DNA of 49,741 nt, taken from the NCBI GenBank assembly GCA_029194465.1, contig JARFXS010000013.1:1-49741 (forward strand), in the 5' to 3' direction. The notes beneath the pieces were generated by a model. That model saw nothing but the letters and a program-made list of their open reading frames with translations, was not told the origin of the DNA and searched no databases. Each line of letters opens with the position of its first letter. Positions within the stretch are counted from its first letter, which is position 1. The stretch comes from Candidatus Nitrosocosmicus sp. Lineage in GTDB: Archaea > Thermoproteota > Nitrososphaeria > Nitrososphaerales > Nitrososphaeraceae. The position numbers and the translations under genes were made by a program. Shown in pieces: positions 27,186-36,234 of the stretch.

Positions 27186-27638
27186 TTAGTTAAAATTTAT
27201 TCTACTTCTCATTTCTTTATCTTTTATAATAGCCGGATGATTTGTATCTACCAGTACTACTTCATACCAAGAATACATTCCGTCTTGATAAAGCAGATAT
27301 GATCCCATTACCCTTAAATTGAGGTATTTTTCATTGACACGTCTTTCGGCTACTCTCTTCATACTAATACTTTGTTTGATGTGCACTACACCAATGTGCT
27401 TTGGTCTTCTGCCTGAAACAGGACGCTGCTTTCTCATTCCGCCTCTGCCAACACGAATTCTTACCACAATTATGCCTTGTTTAGCCTTGTAACCTAGTGC
27501 TCTAGCCCTATCTATGCGACTTGGGTGTTCTATCTTGTGTATTGTAGGTTCTCTTCTCCATACATAGGCTTTATTCTTTATTTCTGGAGATCTAGTTTTC
27601 AACATTGTCTTCCATGTTTCCGCAATATGGCTGTACAT
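27186..27638 (-). CDS. rpl15e: Large-subunit ribosomal protein L15e
   Basis: 150 residues, normal length. The family blocks WRREPTIHKIEHPSRIDRAR and LGYKAKQGIIVVRIRVGRGG then RKQRPVSGRRPKHIG are all present and well conserved. It binds 23S rRNA in the large subunit. The frame is intact. S30e lies upstream on the same strand, 141 bp away, so a shared transcript is possible. Confidence 0.97.
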   Translation of the reverse strand: MYSHIAETWKTMLKTRSPEIKNKAYVWRREPTIHKIEHPSRIDRARALGYKAKQGIIVVRIRVGRGGMRKQRPVSGRRPKHIGVVHIKQSISMKRVAERRVNEKYLNLRVMGSYLLYQDGMYSWYEVVLVDTNHPAIIKDKEMRSRINFN

Positions 27639-27779
27639 GTTTTTGCTTTGTTTTTACCCATTAATATTTTATTTGGGTAAAAAAACAATTAAGAATTACG
27701 ATCTTGGTTAAATAGTAATATCAAATAATTTCTGAAAAATTAGAACAAAAAACAGAGTAGTAGGTGCTGAGAGCGTTAT

Positions 27780-27959
27780 TTAACGTCTGTGCATTCTTTC
27801 TGGTTTTTTCTGTCCTGGTTGAATCCTTTTTTCAAATCTTTTTACGAAATTATTCTTATTCCTAACTTTAGATGAAGGGCTAGTTCTTTCACGTGCTTGT
27901 ATTTTGGGAGTTTGACCTCTAACCTTTCCAGCTTTAGTTAATGATCCGTGAGTCGGCAT
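27780..27959 (-). CDS. rps30e: Small-subunit ribosomal protein S30e
   Basis: 59 residues: [20 protein letters not shown] is the conserved S30e N-terminus, followed by a very basic tail ([15 protein letters not shown]). Eukaryotic S30 is fused to the ubiquitin-like Fubi; archaeal S30e, as here, stands alone. The C-terminus has about ten extra basic residues ([10 protein letters not shown]). Divergent from nadA with about 150 bp between their starts. Confidence 0.93.
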   Translation of the reverse strand: MPTHGSLTKAGKVRGQTPKIQARERTSPSSKVRNKNNFVKRFEKRIQPGQKKPERMHRR

Positions 27960-28110
27960 GAGCTATTAATATTGAAACTCATATTTATTATATGCATTTT
28001 GAAATTAGAATATTATAGGCAACAATTACCCGCATAGAAAAATTCATGGCAATCAAATACTAAATCACTATTATTTAAATTGAAGAATCTCATAATTTGA
28101 TTTGCAAGTA

Positions 28111-29061
28111 ATGTCAGTATTGAAACTAGAATACGCGGAAGAAATCCAAAGACTAAAGAAAGAAAAAAATGCAATAATTTTGGCCCATAATTACCAAATT
28201 TCTGAAGTTCAAGATATATCTGACTTTATTGGAGATTCTCTGAAATTATCTAGATTAGCTGGGGAAACGGATGCTTCAATTATTGTATTTTGTGGTGTCC
28301 ATTTCATGGCTGAAACAGCTTCAATAATAAGTCCAAACAAGAAAGTCTTGATACCTGATTTGGAAGCTGGATGTTCACTTGCTTCTTCTATTAATCCACA
28401 AGAACTTTTAAAATGGAAAGGTGAAAACCCGGATGCTATGGTTGTAAGCTATGTGAATACATCTGCAGATATAAAAGCTTTATCAGATTATTGCTGTACT
28501 TCCTCAAATGCAGTAAAGGTAGTACAGAGTATTCCAAAAAATACTCCCGTCCTGTTCTTGCCCGACATGTTTTTGGGAGCTTATGTTGCGGAAGTAACCA
28601 AAAGGGATAATATCCAGATATGGCCAGGTGAATGCCATGTACATGCTGGTATTACCGATAAAGATATCAACTTGATGTTACAAAAATATTCAAAGGCAGA
28701 ATTTTTAGTCCACCCTGAATGTAGCTGTACTTCCTCTACACTATACCACGTTTCTAAAGGGGATATAAATAGAGACTGTAAAATATTATCAACAGAAGGG
28801 ATGATGAAAGAGGCTAGCTCATCAAAAAACGATCAATTCCTAATAGCTACCGAAGTAGGAATACTTCATAGGATGCAGGAAGAAAACCCATCTAAAGAGT
28901 TTATCCCTGTAAAAAAAGATGCAATATGTAAATATATGAAAAAAATAACCATAGAAAAAGTGTACAATTCGCTTCTTAATGATGTTCATGAGGTTAAAGT
29001 TCCTGAAAATATAGCAAAAAAAGCCATAATACCTATAGAAAGAATGCTGGCAATTTCTTGA
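28111..29061 (+). CDS. nadA: Quinolinate synthase A
   Basis: 316 residues from the ATG at 28111. Signatures: IILAHNYQISEVQDISDFIG, DSLKLSRLA, VFCGVHFMAETASIISPNKK and the three cluster-binding Cys in LEAGCSLA, CHVHAG/ECHV and HPECSC. It condenses iminoaspartate and dihydroxyacetone phosphate to quinolinate using a [4Fe-4S] cluster. nadC lies 1.9 kb downstream on the opposite strand. No aspartate oxidase or dehydrogenase (nadB or nadX) is in the window. A TTG nine bases upstream is a less likely start. Confidence 0.96.
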   Translation: MSVLKLEYAEEIQRLKKEKNAIILAHNYQISEVQDISDFIGDSLKLSRLAGETDASIIVFCGVHFMAETASIISPNKKVLIPDLEAGCSLASSINPQELLKWKGENPDAMVVSYVNTSADIKALSDYCCTSSNAVKVVQSIPKNTPVLFLPDMFLGAYVAEVTKRDNIQIWPGECHVHAGITDKDINLMLQKYSKAEFLVHPECSCTSSTLYHVSKGDINRDCKILSTEGMMKEASSSKNDQFLIATEVGILHRMQEENPSKEFIPVKKDAICKYMKKITIEKVYNSLLNDVHEVKVPENIAKKAIIPIERMLAIS

Positions 29062-29611
29062 CCTGGTTTCAGGGGGGATATGAATCAGTCCTGGATTTAA
29101 TACAGTAGAAAAAAACAATACCTGTCCAAGATATAAATAATCTTTGGATATTTTGTAAGGTTGGGTCAAGTAACAATTGCAGGTATTCCCCATAAAATAT
29201 TCCGCAAGGTATTCGTTGTTAATCTGTATGGTTCCTAATGAGAACAAAGTTCAGAGTGGTAAAAGGGTTCTCATAATCTAATCTTAGTCTTTGTAAAAAA
29301 GGGTTGCTAAATATTCCGATGAAAGAGTGAAAACGTAATTGTAACTTCCATCATCATTTCTCTTGGAAACGCCCCCTTGTCATCACAATTGCACAATATG
29401 GCTAATCCCATTTGTAGTATTTATTATTCTACACTAGATGTTGTATAGTTTGATCAAAAATTGATACAACATTGATGTGGAAGTGTCTGATTTCGATATC
29501 AACTTGACAATATGTGAGACTGTGTATTTATTAAATTTCCAAATGACAACTATGAAAACAGTTGAAAAGTGGAAATCAATTATATTACAAGTGTCTTGTT
29601 GTAATATTTTT
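29062..29611. other. Intergenic stretch without a supported gene
   Basis: About 550 bp between convergent genes. No credible frame on either strand; short open frames here have poor composition. A C/A-rich run near 29640 belongs to the end of the downstream propeller gene. Confidence 0.4.
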
Positions 29612-30820
29612 TCAGCTTGTGGAGTTGGTCTTAGTCTTGGTTGTGGTTGTGGTTGTGGTTGTGGTTATTAACGAAACATTGTCTGAATTTTCGTTAACCA
29701 CGTAGGTATTGCCATTGCTTGGGTTGTACTTTATGTCGACTGGGTTGTCTCCGACATCAACGATTTGAAGCACCTTGTCAGTGTCGCTGTCTATTACAAA
29801 GACTTTGCCACTTCCATCGGAGTTAGAAATAGAGGTACCGTACATGTTACCATTGCTTGCGCTGTAAGCAAGGTTTTGCATATTCTCTCCTCCATCAATA
29901 GTTCGTATGACTTTGTTGGTGCTGTTGTCTATTACAAAGATGCTACCATTTCCATCGGAATCAGAATCAAAGGTACCATACATGTTACCATTGCTTGGGT
30001 TATATTTTAAAGCATCAGGACTGGCATTAGAACCATTACCTACTTGTATTGTATGTATAACCTTGTTGGTATTGCTGTCTATTACGGATATGTCACCGGA
30101 TCCACTATTAGATACATACATGTTACCATTGCTTGGGTTGTATTCAACAAAACTTGGACTTTTTCCTACGCCTATAGTATGGGTCAGCTTATTCGTAGCA
30201 TTATCTATTACTAGGACCTTCCCATTTACATCTGTATCTGTATCTGAGTTAGGATCAGATACCACATACATGTTACCATTGCTTGGGTTATATTCTAGGA
30301 AAGTTGGACCATGGGGTATGTGTAAAGTGTGTATAACCTTGTTGGTATTGCTATCTACTGTTAATACCTCTCCCAAATTGCCTATGTATATATTACCATT
30401 GCTGGGATTATATTTTAGAAATTGTGGGCTATCTCCAGCATCAATAGCGTGAATCACCTTATTTGTATTGCTATCTATTACCAAAATCTGATCCAAGTTA
30501 CCAGCGTACATGTTACCATTACTTGGATTATACTCTAAAACATTAGGACTGCCGTTTACTTGTATTGTGTGTATAACCTTGTTGGTATTGCTGTCTATTA
30601 CGGATATATCACCAGTATAAAAATTCGAAACATACATGTTACCATTAATGGGGTTATACTCCACATTCTGTGGGTGCTCTCCCACTTTGATTGGAATAAC
30701 TGTAAATTGCGCCCATACCTTCTCGGTATTCAAAAAAGCAAGCGTCAATGTAATAATTGAGATCACCAAAACTACGATAAAACAAAAATGATATCTAGAA
30801 ATTGTATTTCGGTCTGTCAA
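29612..30820 (-). CDS. Secreted YVTN-family beta-propeller protein
   Basis: 402 residues. N-terminal membrane segment (about 12-31, FCFIVVLVISIITLTLAFLN) then about eight near-identical blades of 40-50 residues: YNPSNGNMYVSN, ISVIDSNTNKVIHTI, VGxSPxxL. This is the YVTN/surface-layer propeller pattern frequent on archaeal and some methanogen cell surfaces. Blades are also alike at DNA level, so blade number may vary. The C-terminus is a poly-Thr run (nine Thr) with Lys/Thr, probably a glycosylated stalk or wall linker; that reading is inferred. Confidence 0.8.
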   Translation of the reverse strand: MTDRNTISRYHFCFIVVLVISIITLTLAFLNTEKVWAQFTVIPIKVGEHPQNVEYNPINGNMYVSNFYTGDISVIDSNTNKVIHTIQVNGSPNVLEYNPSNGNMYAGNLDQILVIDSNTNKVIHAIDAGDSPQFLKYNPSNGNIYIGNLGEVLTVDSNTNKVIHTLHIPHGPTFLEYNPSNGNMYVVSDPNSDTDTDVNGKVLVIDNATNKLTHTIGVGKSPSFVEYNPSNGNMYVSNSGSGDISVIDSNTNKVIHTIQVGNGSNASPDALKYNPSNGNMYGTFDSDSDGNGSIFVIDNSTNKVIRTIDGGENMQNLAYSASNGNMYGTSISNSDGSGKVFVIDSDTDKVLQIVDVGDNPVDIKYNPSNGNTYVVNENSDNVSLITTTTTTTTTKTKTNSTS

Positions 30821-30962
30821 CTTTTTTGTCTTTCAAGATATAATGTATACAGGTTGATAAATTTTTTTATACACTTTTATGAATTTTCTATTCTTTGTTC
30901 AAGCCTTGTTAACTTCAGGATCCGATGCGCAAGTTTATGCAACTTAAAAAGTACAAGTAGTA

Positions 30963-31934
30963 TTAAACAGGAATTTCAAGACTAAAATCTATAGCTTGAA
31001 CTGAATGAGTTAATGATCCAATCGAGATGACATCAGGTTTAGCAATAGCATAGTCATAAATATTGTCCAAATTTATGCCCCCAGAAACTTCAATAATGAT
31101 TTTATCGCGTAAGCCTAGTACTCTGATTCTATCCAGTGAGTCTTTGACTTCATGTGGCTTAAAATTGTCTAACATTACTATGTCGGCCCCTGATTCTATC
31201 GCTTCAACTATGCCGCCAAAATCATTTACCTCGCATTCTATTTTTCTTTTATCTCCGTACACAGATTTGGCAATCTCAATAGCTTTTTTTACAGAACCAA
31301 CAACTGCGATATGGTTGTCCTTTATTAGTATCAGTTGATCAAGTCTTACCCTGTGGGAGATCCCACCTCCGATCACTACGGCCTTTTTATCAAAATACCT
31401 TAATCCAGGAACAGTTTTTCTTGTTGAGGAAATTCTTACAGTTTTTGACATTTCCCCTAATTTTTCAATAAACTGGTTAGTCCGGGTAGATATTCCGCTC
31501 ATACGCATCAAAAGATTAAGTGCAGTCCTTTCTCCTTTTAAAATCGATCTGGATGATCCTTGTATTGTCAGAACATCTGTCCCTTTTGCAATTTTTGATC
31601 CGTCTTCAACTAATAAGGTTGCTTCGCAGCCGCAAATATCAAAAATAATTTTTGCTTCTGAAAGTCCGCTTACTATTATGTTATTTCCGGTATTCTTACA
31701 AACTATCGTTCCTTTGGAGGTGGTATCCTCTGGAATCAGTAAATTACTTGTAATGTCTCCAGTGCCAATATCCTCATTTAAAAAACCGACCAGTGTGGCT
31801 CTTTTTTCTACCTCTGACTGGAATGGATAACTAAATTCTTTACGGTCCTCAGCTTGCTCATCCTCTGGCCCTTGTCCATCTCCTCGATTTTTATGATTTG
31901 AGTTTGAATTATAAAAATTGTTATAATTTTTCAA
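30963..31934 (-). CDS. nadC: Nicotinate-nucleotide pyrophosphorylase (carboxylating)
   Basis: 323 residues. An N-terminal low-complexity extension of about 40 residues (Asn, Ser, Gly, Glu-rich) precedes the catalytic part LNEDIGTGDITSNLLIPEDT. Active-site blocks include ISSTRKTVPGLRYFDKKAV, GGGISHRVRLDQLILIKDNH, CEVNDFGGIVEAIESGADIV and EVSGGINLDNIYDYA. It makes nicotinate mononucleotide from quinolinate and PRPP. The start lies 10 bp from the end of spt4, so nadC is probably the last gene of an rpo7-spt4-nadC operon. Confidence 0.95.
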   Translation of the reverse strand: MKNYNNFYNSNSNHKNRGDGQGPEDEQAEDRKEFSYPFQSEVEKRATLVGFLNEDIGTGDITSNLLIPEDTTSKGTIVCKNTGNNIIVSGLSEAKIIFDICGCEATLLVEDGSKIAKGTDVLTIQGSSRSILKGERTALNLLMRMSGISTRTNQFIEKLGEMSKTVRISSTRKTVPGLRYFDKKAVVIGGGISHRVRLDQLILIKDNHIAVVGSVKKAIEIAKSVYGDKRKIECEVNDFGGIVEAIESGADIVMLDNFKPHEVKDSLDRIRVLGLRDKIIIEVSGGINLDNIYDYAIAKPDVISIGSLTHSVQAIDFSLEIPV

Positions 31935-31944
31935 TTCAAAAAAG

Positions 31945-32142
31945 TTATGTAACTTTTAGTGCATATTTGTGAGGAACAGTTATCTCCAATGTAGCTGCGA
32001 CCTTTGATTTTTCAGGATGAAGTATCAACATTATTCCAAACCAGTCTTTGGATAATTCAGTAGACTTACAAACTGGACACATTTTCCCGGTGGTTAATGC
32101 CTTACATTTCTTACAGGCGTATTCTCTTGCCAATACTATCAC
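31945..32142 (-). CDS. spt4: Transcription elongation factor Spt4 (RpoE2)
   Basis: 65 residues. A zinc ribbon CKKCKALTTGKMCPVCKS is followed by SKDWFGIMLILHPEKSKVA, the Spt4 core. Spt4 pairs with Spt5 (NusG-like) to clamp RNA polymerase. It lies 15 bp downstream of rpo7, the universal archaeal gene order, and 10 bp upstream of nadC. The frame and length are normal. Confidence 0.95.
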   Translation of the reverse strand: MIVLAREYACKKCKALTTGKMCPVCKSTELSKDWFGIMLILHPEKSKVAATLEITVPHKYALKVT

Positions 32143-32157
32143 TACTCAGTATAATTT

Positions 32158-32793
32158 TTATCTCTTGTCTTTTTTTGCGGCTCTTGCTTGTGGACTTTCT
32201 GCATTCTTATCCTTGCTGTTGGAATTATCACCGCTAGTCCCCCCTTGGGCACGTCGTATCTCCTTTTCAACCCATTCTAATGCACCTAGAAATGGTTGTC
32301 TACATGTGATTCCTATCTTACCCATTGATGCGCTCTTTCCTAAGCTAATTGCGGTGATTCTTGCACGGATTTTGGAGCTAATTCGTAAAGTTTTTTCAGA
32401 TTGATTTGATAATATTAAACCTTGCTTAACATCACTTTTTAAATAGTCATCTGTGATCTGAGATAAGTGTAAAAGAGCATCAGTAGGACCTATTCTGACA
32501 AATGCACCAAAATCGGTGATTTCTACTACCTCACCCTCTACGACCTCGTGAAGTTTAGGATAAAACGTTAATGCTGTAAAATTTACTTTGTGATATGTAG
32601 CTCCATCCCCCGCAATAACCTTGCCTACAGCGTTAGTTTCTGCATCTATAATCAAAATAACATAACCTAAATCTGAACTGACCATACTTTCATACTTTTC
32701 CTTTAGGATACCAATTGCAGTTAACTTTAGAGAGTTAGTTAGCTTACTAGGTGGAATTCTTACTACATCGGACATATGTGCTATAGCAAACAT
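32158..32793 (-). CDS. rpo7: RNA polymerase subunit Rpo7 (RpoE1)
   Basis: 211 residues. The N-terminal RNP-like part (VVRIPPSKLTNSLKLTAIGI, then GDGATYHKVNFTALTFYPKL) is followed by an S1 domain (GEVVEITDFGAFVRIGPTDA, LLHLSQITDDYL). Rpo7 forms the stalk with Rpo4. A second Met at residue 7 (MSDVVRIPPS) could be the real start. The C-terminus extends about 30 residues beyond the S1 domain, rich in Lys/Ala/Ser. Confidence 0.95.
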   Translation of the reverse strand: MFAIAHMSDVVRIPPSKLTNSLKLTAIGILKEKYESMVSSDLGYVILIIDAETNAVGKVIAGDGATYHKVNFTALTFYPKLHEVVEGEVVEITDFGAFVRIGPTDALLHLSQITDDYLKSDVKQGLILSNQSEKTLRISSKIRARITAISLGKSASMGKIGITCRQPFLGALEWVEKEIRRAQGGTSGDNSNSKDKNAESPQARAAKKDKR

Positions 32794-32957
32794 AATAAAG
32801 ATAAAAGATATCCAGAACTATCAGTTTATGAACTTTATGTTTAATTTTGACTATTTATGTGAGAAGATCTATCCTTAATTATTGTTTTGCCTATTTTCAT
32901 TCTTGCTTTTGAGAATGAATGATTTAAATAGAATAATAACTCGATTTTTATATCGTC

Positions 32958-34058
32958 ATGGTTACTGTAGATAAAGTCATTAGTGCCTTAAAGACTGTTA
33001 AAGATCCTGAATTACACAAAGATATAGTTTCTATGGGTATGATAAAAGATATTACCATTAATGAAGATAAACTTGCTTTCACATTAGAATTAACAACACC
33101 TGCCTGTCCATTTAATAGCGAAATTGAACAGGATGTGCGAAATACTATATCAAATTTAGGAATCAAGGATTTGGAACTTAAAGTCACTGCTAGAGTCATG
33201 GAGGGCAGGACAATAACTATGGATCAGATTTTGCCTGGAGTAAAAAACATAATAGCAGTAGCGAGTGGAAAGGGGGGTGTAGGTAAAACCACTGTTTCGG
33301 TGAATTTGGCAGTAGCCCTTGCAAAGTCAGGTGCTAGAGTTGGTATATTGGATGCAGACGTTTATGGGCCCAGTGTACCTTTAATGTTGGGACTAAAAGA
33401 AGTCCCAGAGGTTTTAGAAGGTAAAATTCAACCTCCCATAGCTGAAAATGTTAAAGTAATGTCTATGGGATTCTTTTACGAACAGTCTCAGCAAGCAGGA
33501 ATATACCGTGGACCTATTATTGCAGGTATAGTAAAACAGTTCATAACTGACGTAAACTGGGGTGAACTTGATTATCTTATAATAGATTTACCCCCTGGGA
33601 CGGGTGATGCTCCCCTTACCATGGCACAAACGATACCAATTACTGGAATCCTTATTGTGACAACACCTCAAGAGGTTGCAATGAATGTTGCAGTTAAATC
33701 AATCGGTATGTTCAACAAATTAAACATACCAATAATAGGTGTGATAGAAAATATGAGCTATCTAAAGTGTCCTAATTGTGATGATAAGATACATATTTTT
33801 GGAGAAGGAGGTGGAATCAAGATTAGTGAACAGTTCAAAGTTCCTTTTATAGGCGAAATACCTTTGACAACCCAAATTATGAAAGGAAGCGATAGTGGAG
33901 TATCTGTTATAATTTCTGAACCTACATCCGAGTATGCAAAGGCTTTCAATAAGATCTCGAAAATAACTGCTGGAAGGATTAGCGTTATTGCCTCAGAATT
34001 AATGGACCAAGAAAAAGAGCAACTAAAAGAACAAGAAAAAGAGCAACAAAAATCATAG
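32958..34058 (+). CDS. mrp: Mrp/NBP35-type Fe-S cluster carrier ATPase
   Basis: 366 residues. An N-terminal DUF59/MIP18 domain (about 1-80: VISALKTVKDPELHKDIVSM, LTTPACPFNSE) is fused to a P-loop ATPase with AVASGKGGVGKTTVSVNLAV, DADVYGPSVPLMLG, IDLPPGTGDAPLTMAQT and the CPNC pair that binds a bridging cluster. Mrp proteins assemble or deliver Fe-S clusters. The Lys/Glu-rich tail (KEQLKEQEKEQQ) is a low-complexity addition. It diverges from rpo7 with about 165 bp between. DUF359 kinase follows downstream by 51 bp. Confidence 0.93.
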   Translation: MVTVDKVISALKTVKDPELHKDIVSMGMIKDITINEDKLAFTLELTTPACPFNSEIEQDVRNTISNLGIKDLELKVTARVMEGRTITMDQILPGVKNIIAVASGKGGVGKTTVSVNLAVALAKSGARVGILDADVYGPSVPLMLGLKEVPEVLEGKIQPPIAENVKVMSMGFFYEQSQQAGIYRGPIIAGIVKQFITDVNWGELDYLIIDLPPGTGDAPLTMAQTIPITGILIVTTPQEVAMNVAVKSIGMFNKLNIPIIGVIENMSYLKCPNCDDKIHIFGEGGGIKISEQFKVPFIGEIPLTTQIMKGSDSGVSVIISEPTSEYAKAFNKISKITAGRISVIASELMDQEKEQLKEQEKEQQKS

Positions 34059-34109
34059 TTCTGGTTATTTTAATAATTCTTTGAGCCGAATCTATATAGA
34101 TAAAAAAAC

Positions 34110-34652
34110 TTGAAGGATTTTAAGAGTTACACGATTTTGAAAATCGATACATCCCAATTGAGTCTTTTGAAAGAGCCCTTTGGCGTGCTAATTAAGGACG
34201 AGAAAATCAATAAAGACTCATTAGACCGAGAACTTGAAAAAGCACACAAGATAATTACAGTCGGAGATACTACTACTGAAAAATTAGTGCGTTTAGGTTA
34301 TATTCCCGACATCTCGGTTGTTGATGGAAAAGAAAAAAGGATAAAAAAAGACAGAATATTTGAATATCCTACTGACAAAATTTTACATTTTGAGAATAAA
34401 CCAGGAGAACTTGATGAGCATATAATTACTGAAATACAGCAGCTAACTCAAAACAAATTAGAAAGCAAAATCAAATTCATTATTGAAGGCGAGGAAGATT
34501 TGGTTGCACTTCCGTTTCTCATGTTTTCACCAGACAATTGGGTTATTTGTTATGGACAACCACAACCATATCACGGGTTGGTAATAGTACATGTGAACGA
34601 GGATTCCAGAACCCGGGCCAAGTTAATATTTAATAGAGTCTTTAACATTTAG
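34110..34652 (+). CDS. GTP-dependent dephospho-CoA kinase (DUF359)
   Basis: 180 residues with a TTG start 51 bp after mrp. Family blocks: LLKEPFGVLI, HKIITVGDTTTEKLVRLGYI, PDISVVDGKEKR, FENKPGELDEHIITEI, IEGEEDLVALPFL and the ending VICYGQPQPYHGLVIVHVNE. This is the archaeal enzyme that phosphorylates dephospho-CoA with GTP, the last step of CoA synthesis. Length and motifs are complete. Confidence 0.92.
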   Translation: MKDFKSYTILKIDTSQLSLLKEPFGVLIKDEKINKDSLDRELEKAHKIITVGDTTTEKLVRLGYIPDISVVDGKEKRIKKDRIFEYPTDKILHFENKPGELDEHIITEIQQLTQNKLESKIKFIIEGEEDLVALPFLMFSPDNWVICYGQPQPYHGLVIVHVNEDSRTRAKLIFNRVFNI

Positions 34653-34821
34653 AGTTCAATAATACAGGGTATGATGATACGGTGGCTGTATGAAAATACA
34701 ACAAAAGAGATGATTTGATTTTACCATTTACTGACCCTGAATTTGCTTTTTGTTTATTTTTTTTAAGATTGCACTTTTCTCCATCTCGATAATGACAAAG
34801 GTCTTTTTCCTTTCCTTATTG

Positions 34822-34953
34822 TCAGCAGTCACATCCACAACCATCTCTGCTATTATCAAAGGTACCTATGCCATATTTCTTCATACATGCATTGCAAACA
34901 CTCTCAGATTCGTTAATTGTGGCAATATTACAAAACGAACATACTTTCGTCAT
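34822..34953 (-). CDS. 43-residue Cys-rich zinc microprotein
   Basis: Start ATG 34953, TGA at 34822-34824. Seven Cys in 43 residues: VCSFCNIATINESESVCNAC, then a Gly-rich link and DGCGCDC. The first two CxxC pairs make a zinc knuckle; the terminal CGCDC is a further metal or redox cluster. The 5' region has a TATA-like tttatt about 25 bases before the ATG, as expected for a leaderless archaeal gene. Function unknown. It stands convergent with the dephospho-CoA kinase gene. Confidence 0.6.
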   Translation of the reverse strand: MTKVCSFCNIATINESESVCNACMKKYGIGTFDNSRDGCGCDC

Positions 34954-35051
34954 ATGTGTACTCTATGGAGATCAAAAATAAATCCTTATCTAAATTTAAG
35001 ATTTTCATCTTTTATCACTGCCTATAGTTTATACGCGAGCCGTGTAGTTAC

Positions 35052-36104
35052 TTATCCGCGATTCAAGTAAAGTTTGTATATCGATCCTGTCTCGTCACTT
35101 ATATAGTTCCAGTTTTCAGGATTGATGTTCACAACAGAAAAATATTCTTGTTCCTCTTTTGATAGTACATCATAAATCAACTGGCCGACTACTATATGGT
35201 TAACCTTGGCAAAGGTGGTCATTTTGGTTGCAATACTTATGGTGTACCCGAGTATATCGTAAGACGGTTCCTTATTTGATATCAATTCGCTAGTTTTTTG
35301 AATAGTTTTATATTCATACTGTGTTAGATCGTTTACATTATCGACATATGGATAGTATTTTACAATTACATTTTCGCCGTAATCAATACCAATTCTAACG
35401 CCGATCTCTGGATAATCATATTGACTAAATACTGGATTGAATCCTTGATTGATAACTTTAATCATGGTTCGGGCGCAATTTATTGCATTAATGCAAAGGG
35501 TATACAAATGGTCAGAGCTAACATTAAAAAAACCAATTATTCCATCGCCAATGTACTTTAAAACATAGCCTCCATAGAGACGGATAATCTTGGTCATCTC
35601 CTGACTAAAAGTTTGGATTATTTTAGACACTCTTTCTATTGGGAGGTTCATTGACATTTTCGTAGACCCTACTATATCGATGTTTAAAATTATAAGTTTG
35701 ATTTTTTCATTATAATAACTGCTGAGAACTTTTTGTGTTTCTTCAAAAGGGGCTGTAAAAATGGGATCTGAGCGTAAAGCCTTCCACATACTTGATTGGG
35801 ATGAGGAAATAATTTTTTGGATATCTATGAGAGCGTCTACATAAAAGACAGAGGCGTTATCCACCGAATTGTTGCCTATCAGCCTGCTATTGTCATGATC
35901 TTTTTTTTCATTTAAGTTCTTGATGACGTTATCAACCTCTTCTAAATCGACATCTAACTGCAATGCGATTATCTCTGGAGGAATTCCTGAATCGAAGAGA
36001 TTTACAATCGTTTGGTGTTGCTCGTATTTGGCTATTTTCTTTATTGTTTTATCCTTTTCTAAATTGTTCTCATCTGATTGGGAAATTCTCTTTTCACCTA
36101 CAAT
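35052..36104 (-). CDS. Class III nucleotidyl cyclase with N-terminal HTH-like segment
   Basis: The cyclase homology domain spans the C-terminal two thirds: IKLIILNIDIVGSTKMSM and YVLKYIGDGIIGFFN carry the two metal Asp, then VRIGIDYGENVIVKYYP and GYTISIATKM. The usual Asn and Arg of the VNxAxR transition-state block are here Ser and Lys, so activity may be changed. Upstream of the first TTG (35963) coding continues: ASN, QTIVNLFDSGIPPEIIALQL looks like a helix-turn-helix, DVDLEEVDNVIKN follows. No ATG, GTG or TTG exists there before the TGA at 36114-36116, so an ATT near 36104 or a lost start is implied. Product about 350 residues. Purine specificity is not assigned. Confidence 0.75.
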   Translation of the reverse strand: MVGEKRISQSDENNLEKDKTIKKIAKYEQHQTIVNLFDSGIPPEIIALQLDVDLEEVDNVIKNLNEKKDHDNSRLIGNNSVDNASVFYVDALIDIQKIISSSQSSMWKALRSDPIFTAPFEETQKVLSSYYNEKIKLIILNIDIVGSTKMSMNLPIERVSKIIQTFSQEMTKIIRLYGGYVLKYIGDGIIGFFNVSSDHLYTLCINAINCARTMIKVINQGFNPVFSQYDYPEIGVRIGIDYGENVIVKYYPYVDNVNDLTQYEYKTIQKTSELISNKEPSYDILGYTISIATKMTTFAKVNHIVVGQLIYDVLSKEEQEYFSVVNINPENWNYISDETGSIYKLYLNRG

Positions 36105-36234
36105 AATATTAAATCATGGTTAAAAATCTATAGTAGATTATCATTTATAATTTTTGCCAATATCGTATCCGCCAACCCAAAAAATGAGCCTAAAACTTAT
36201 TTGGTTGTATGAAAAAATCAATTTTTACATGACT

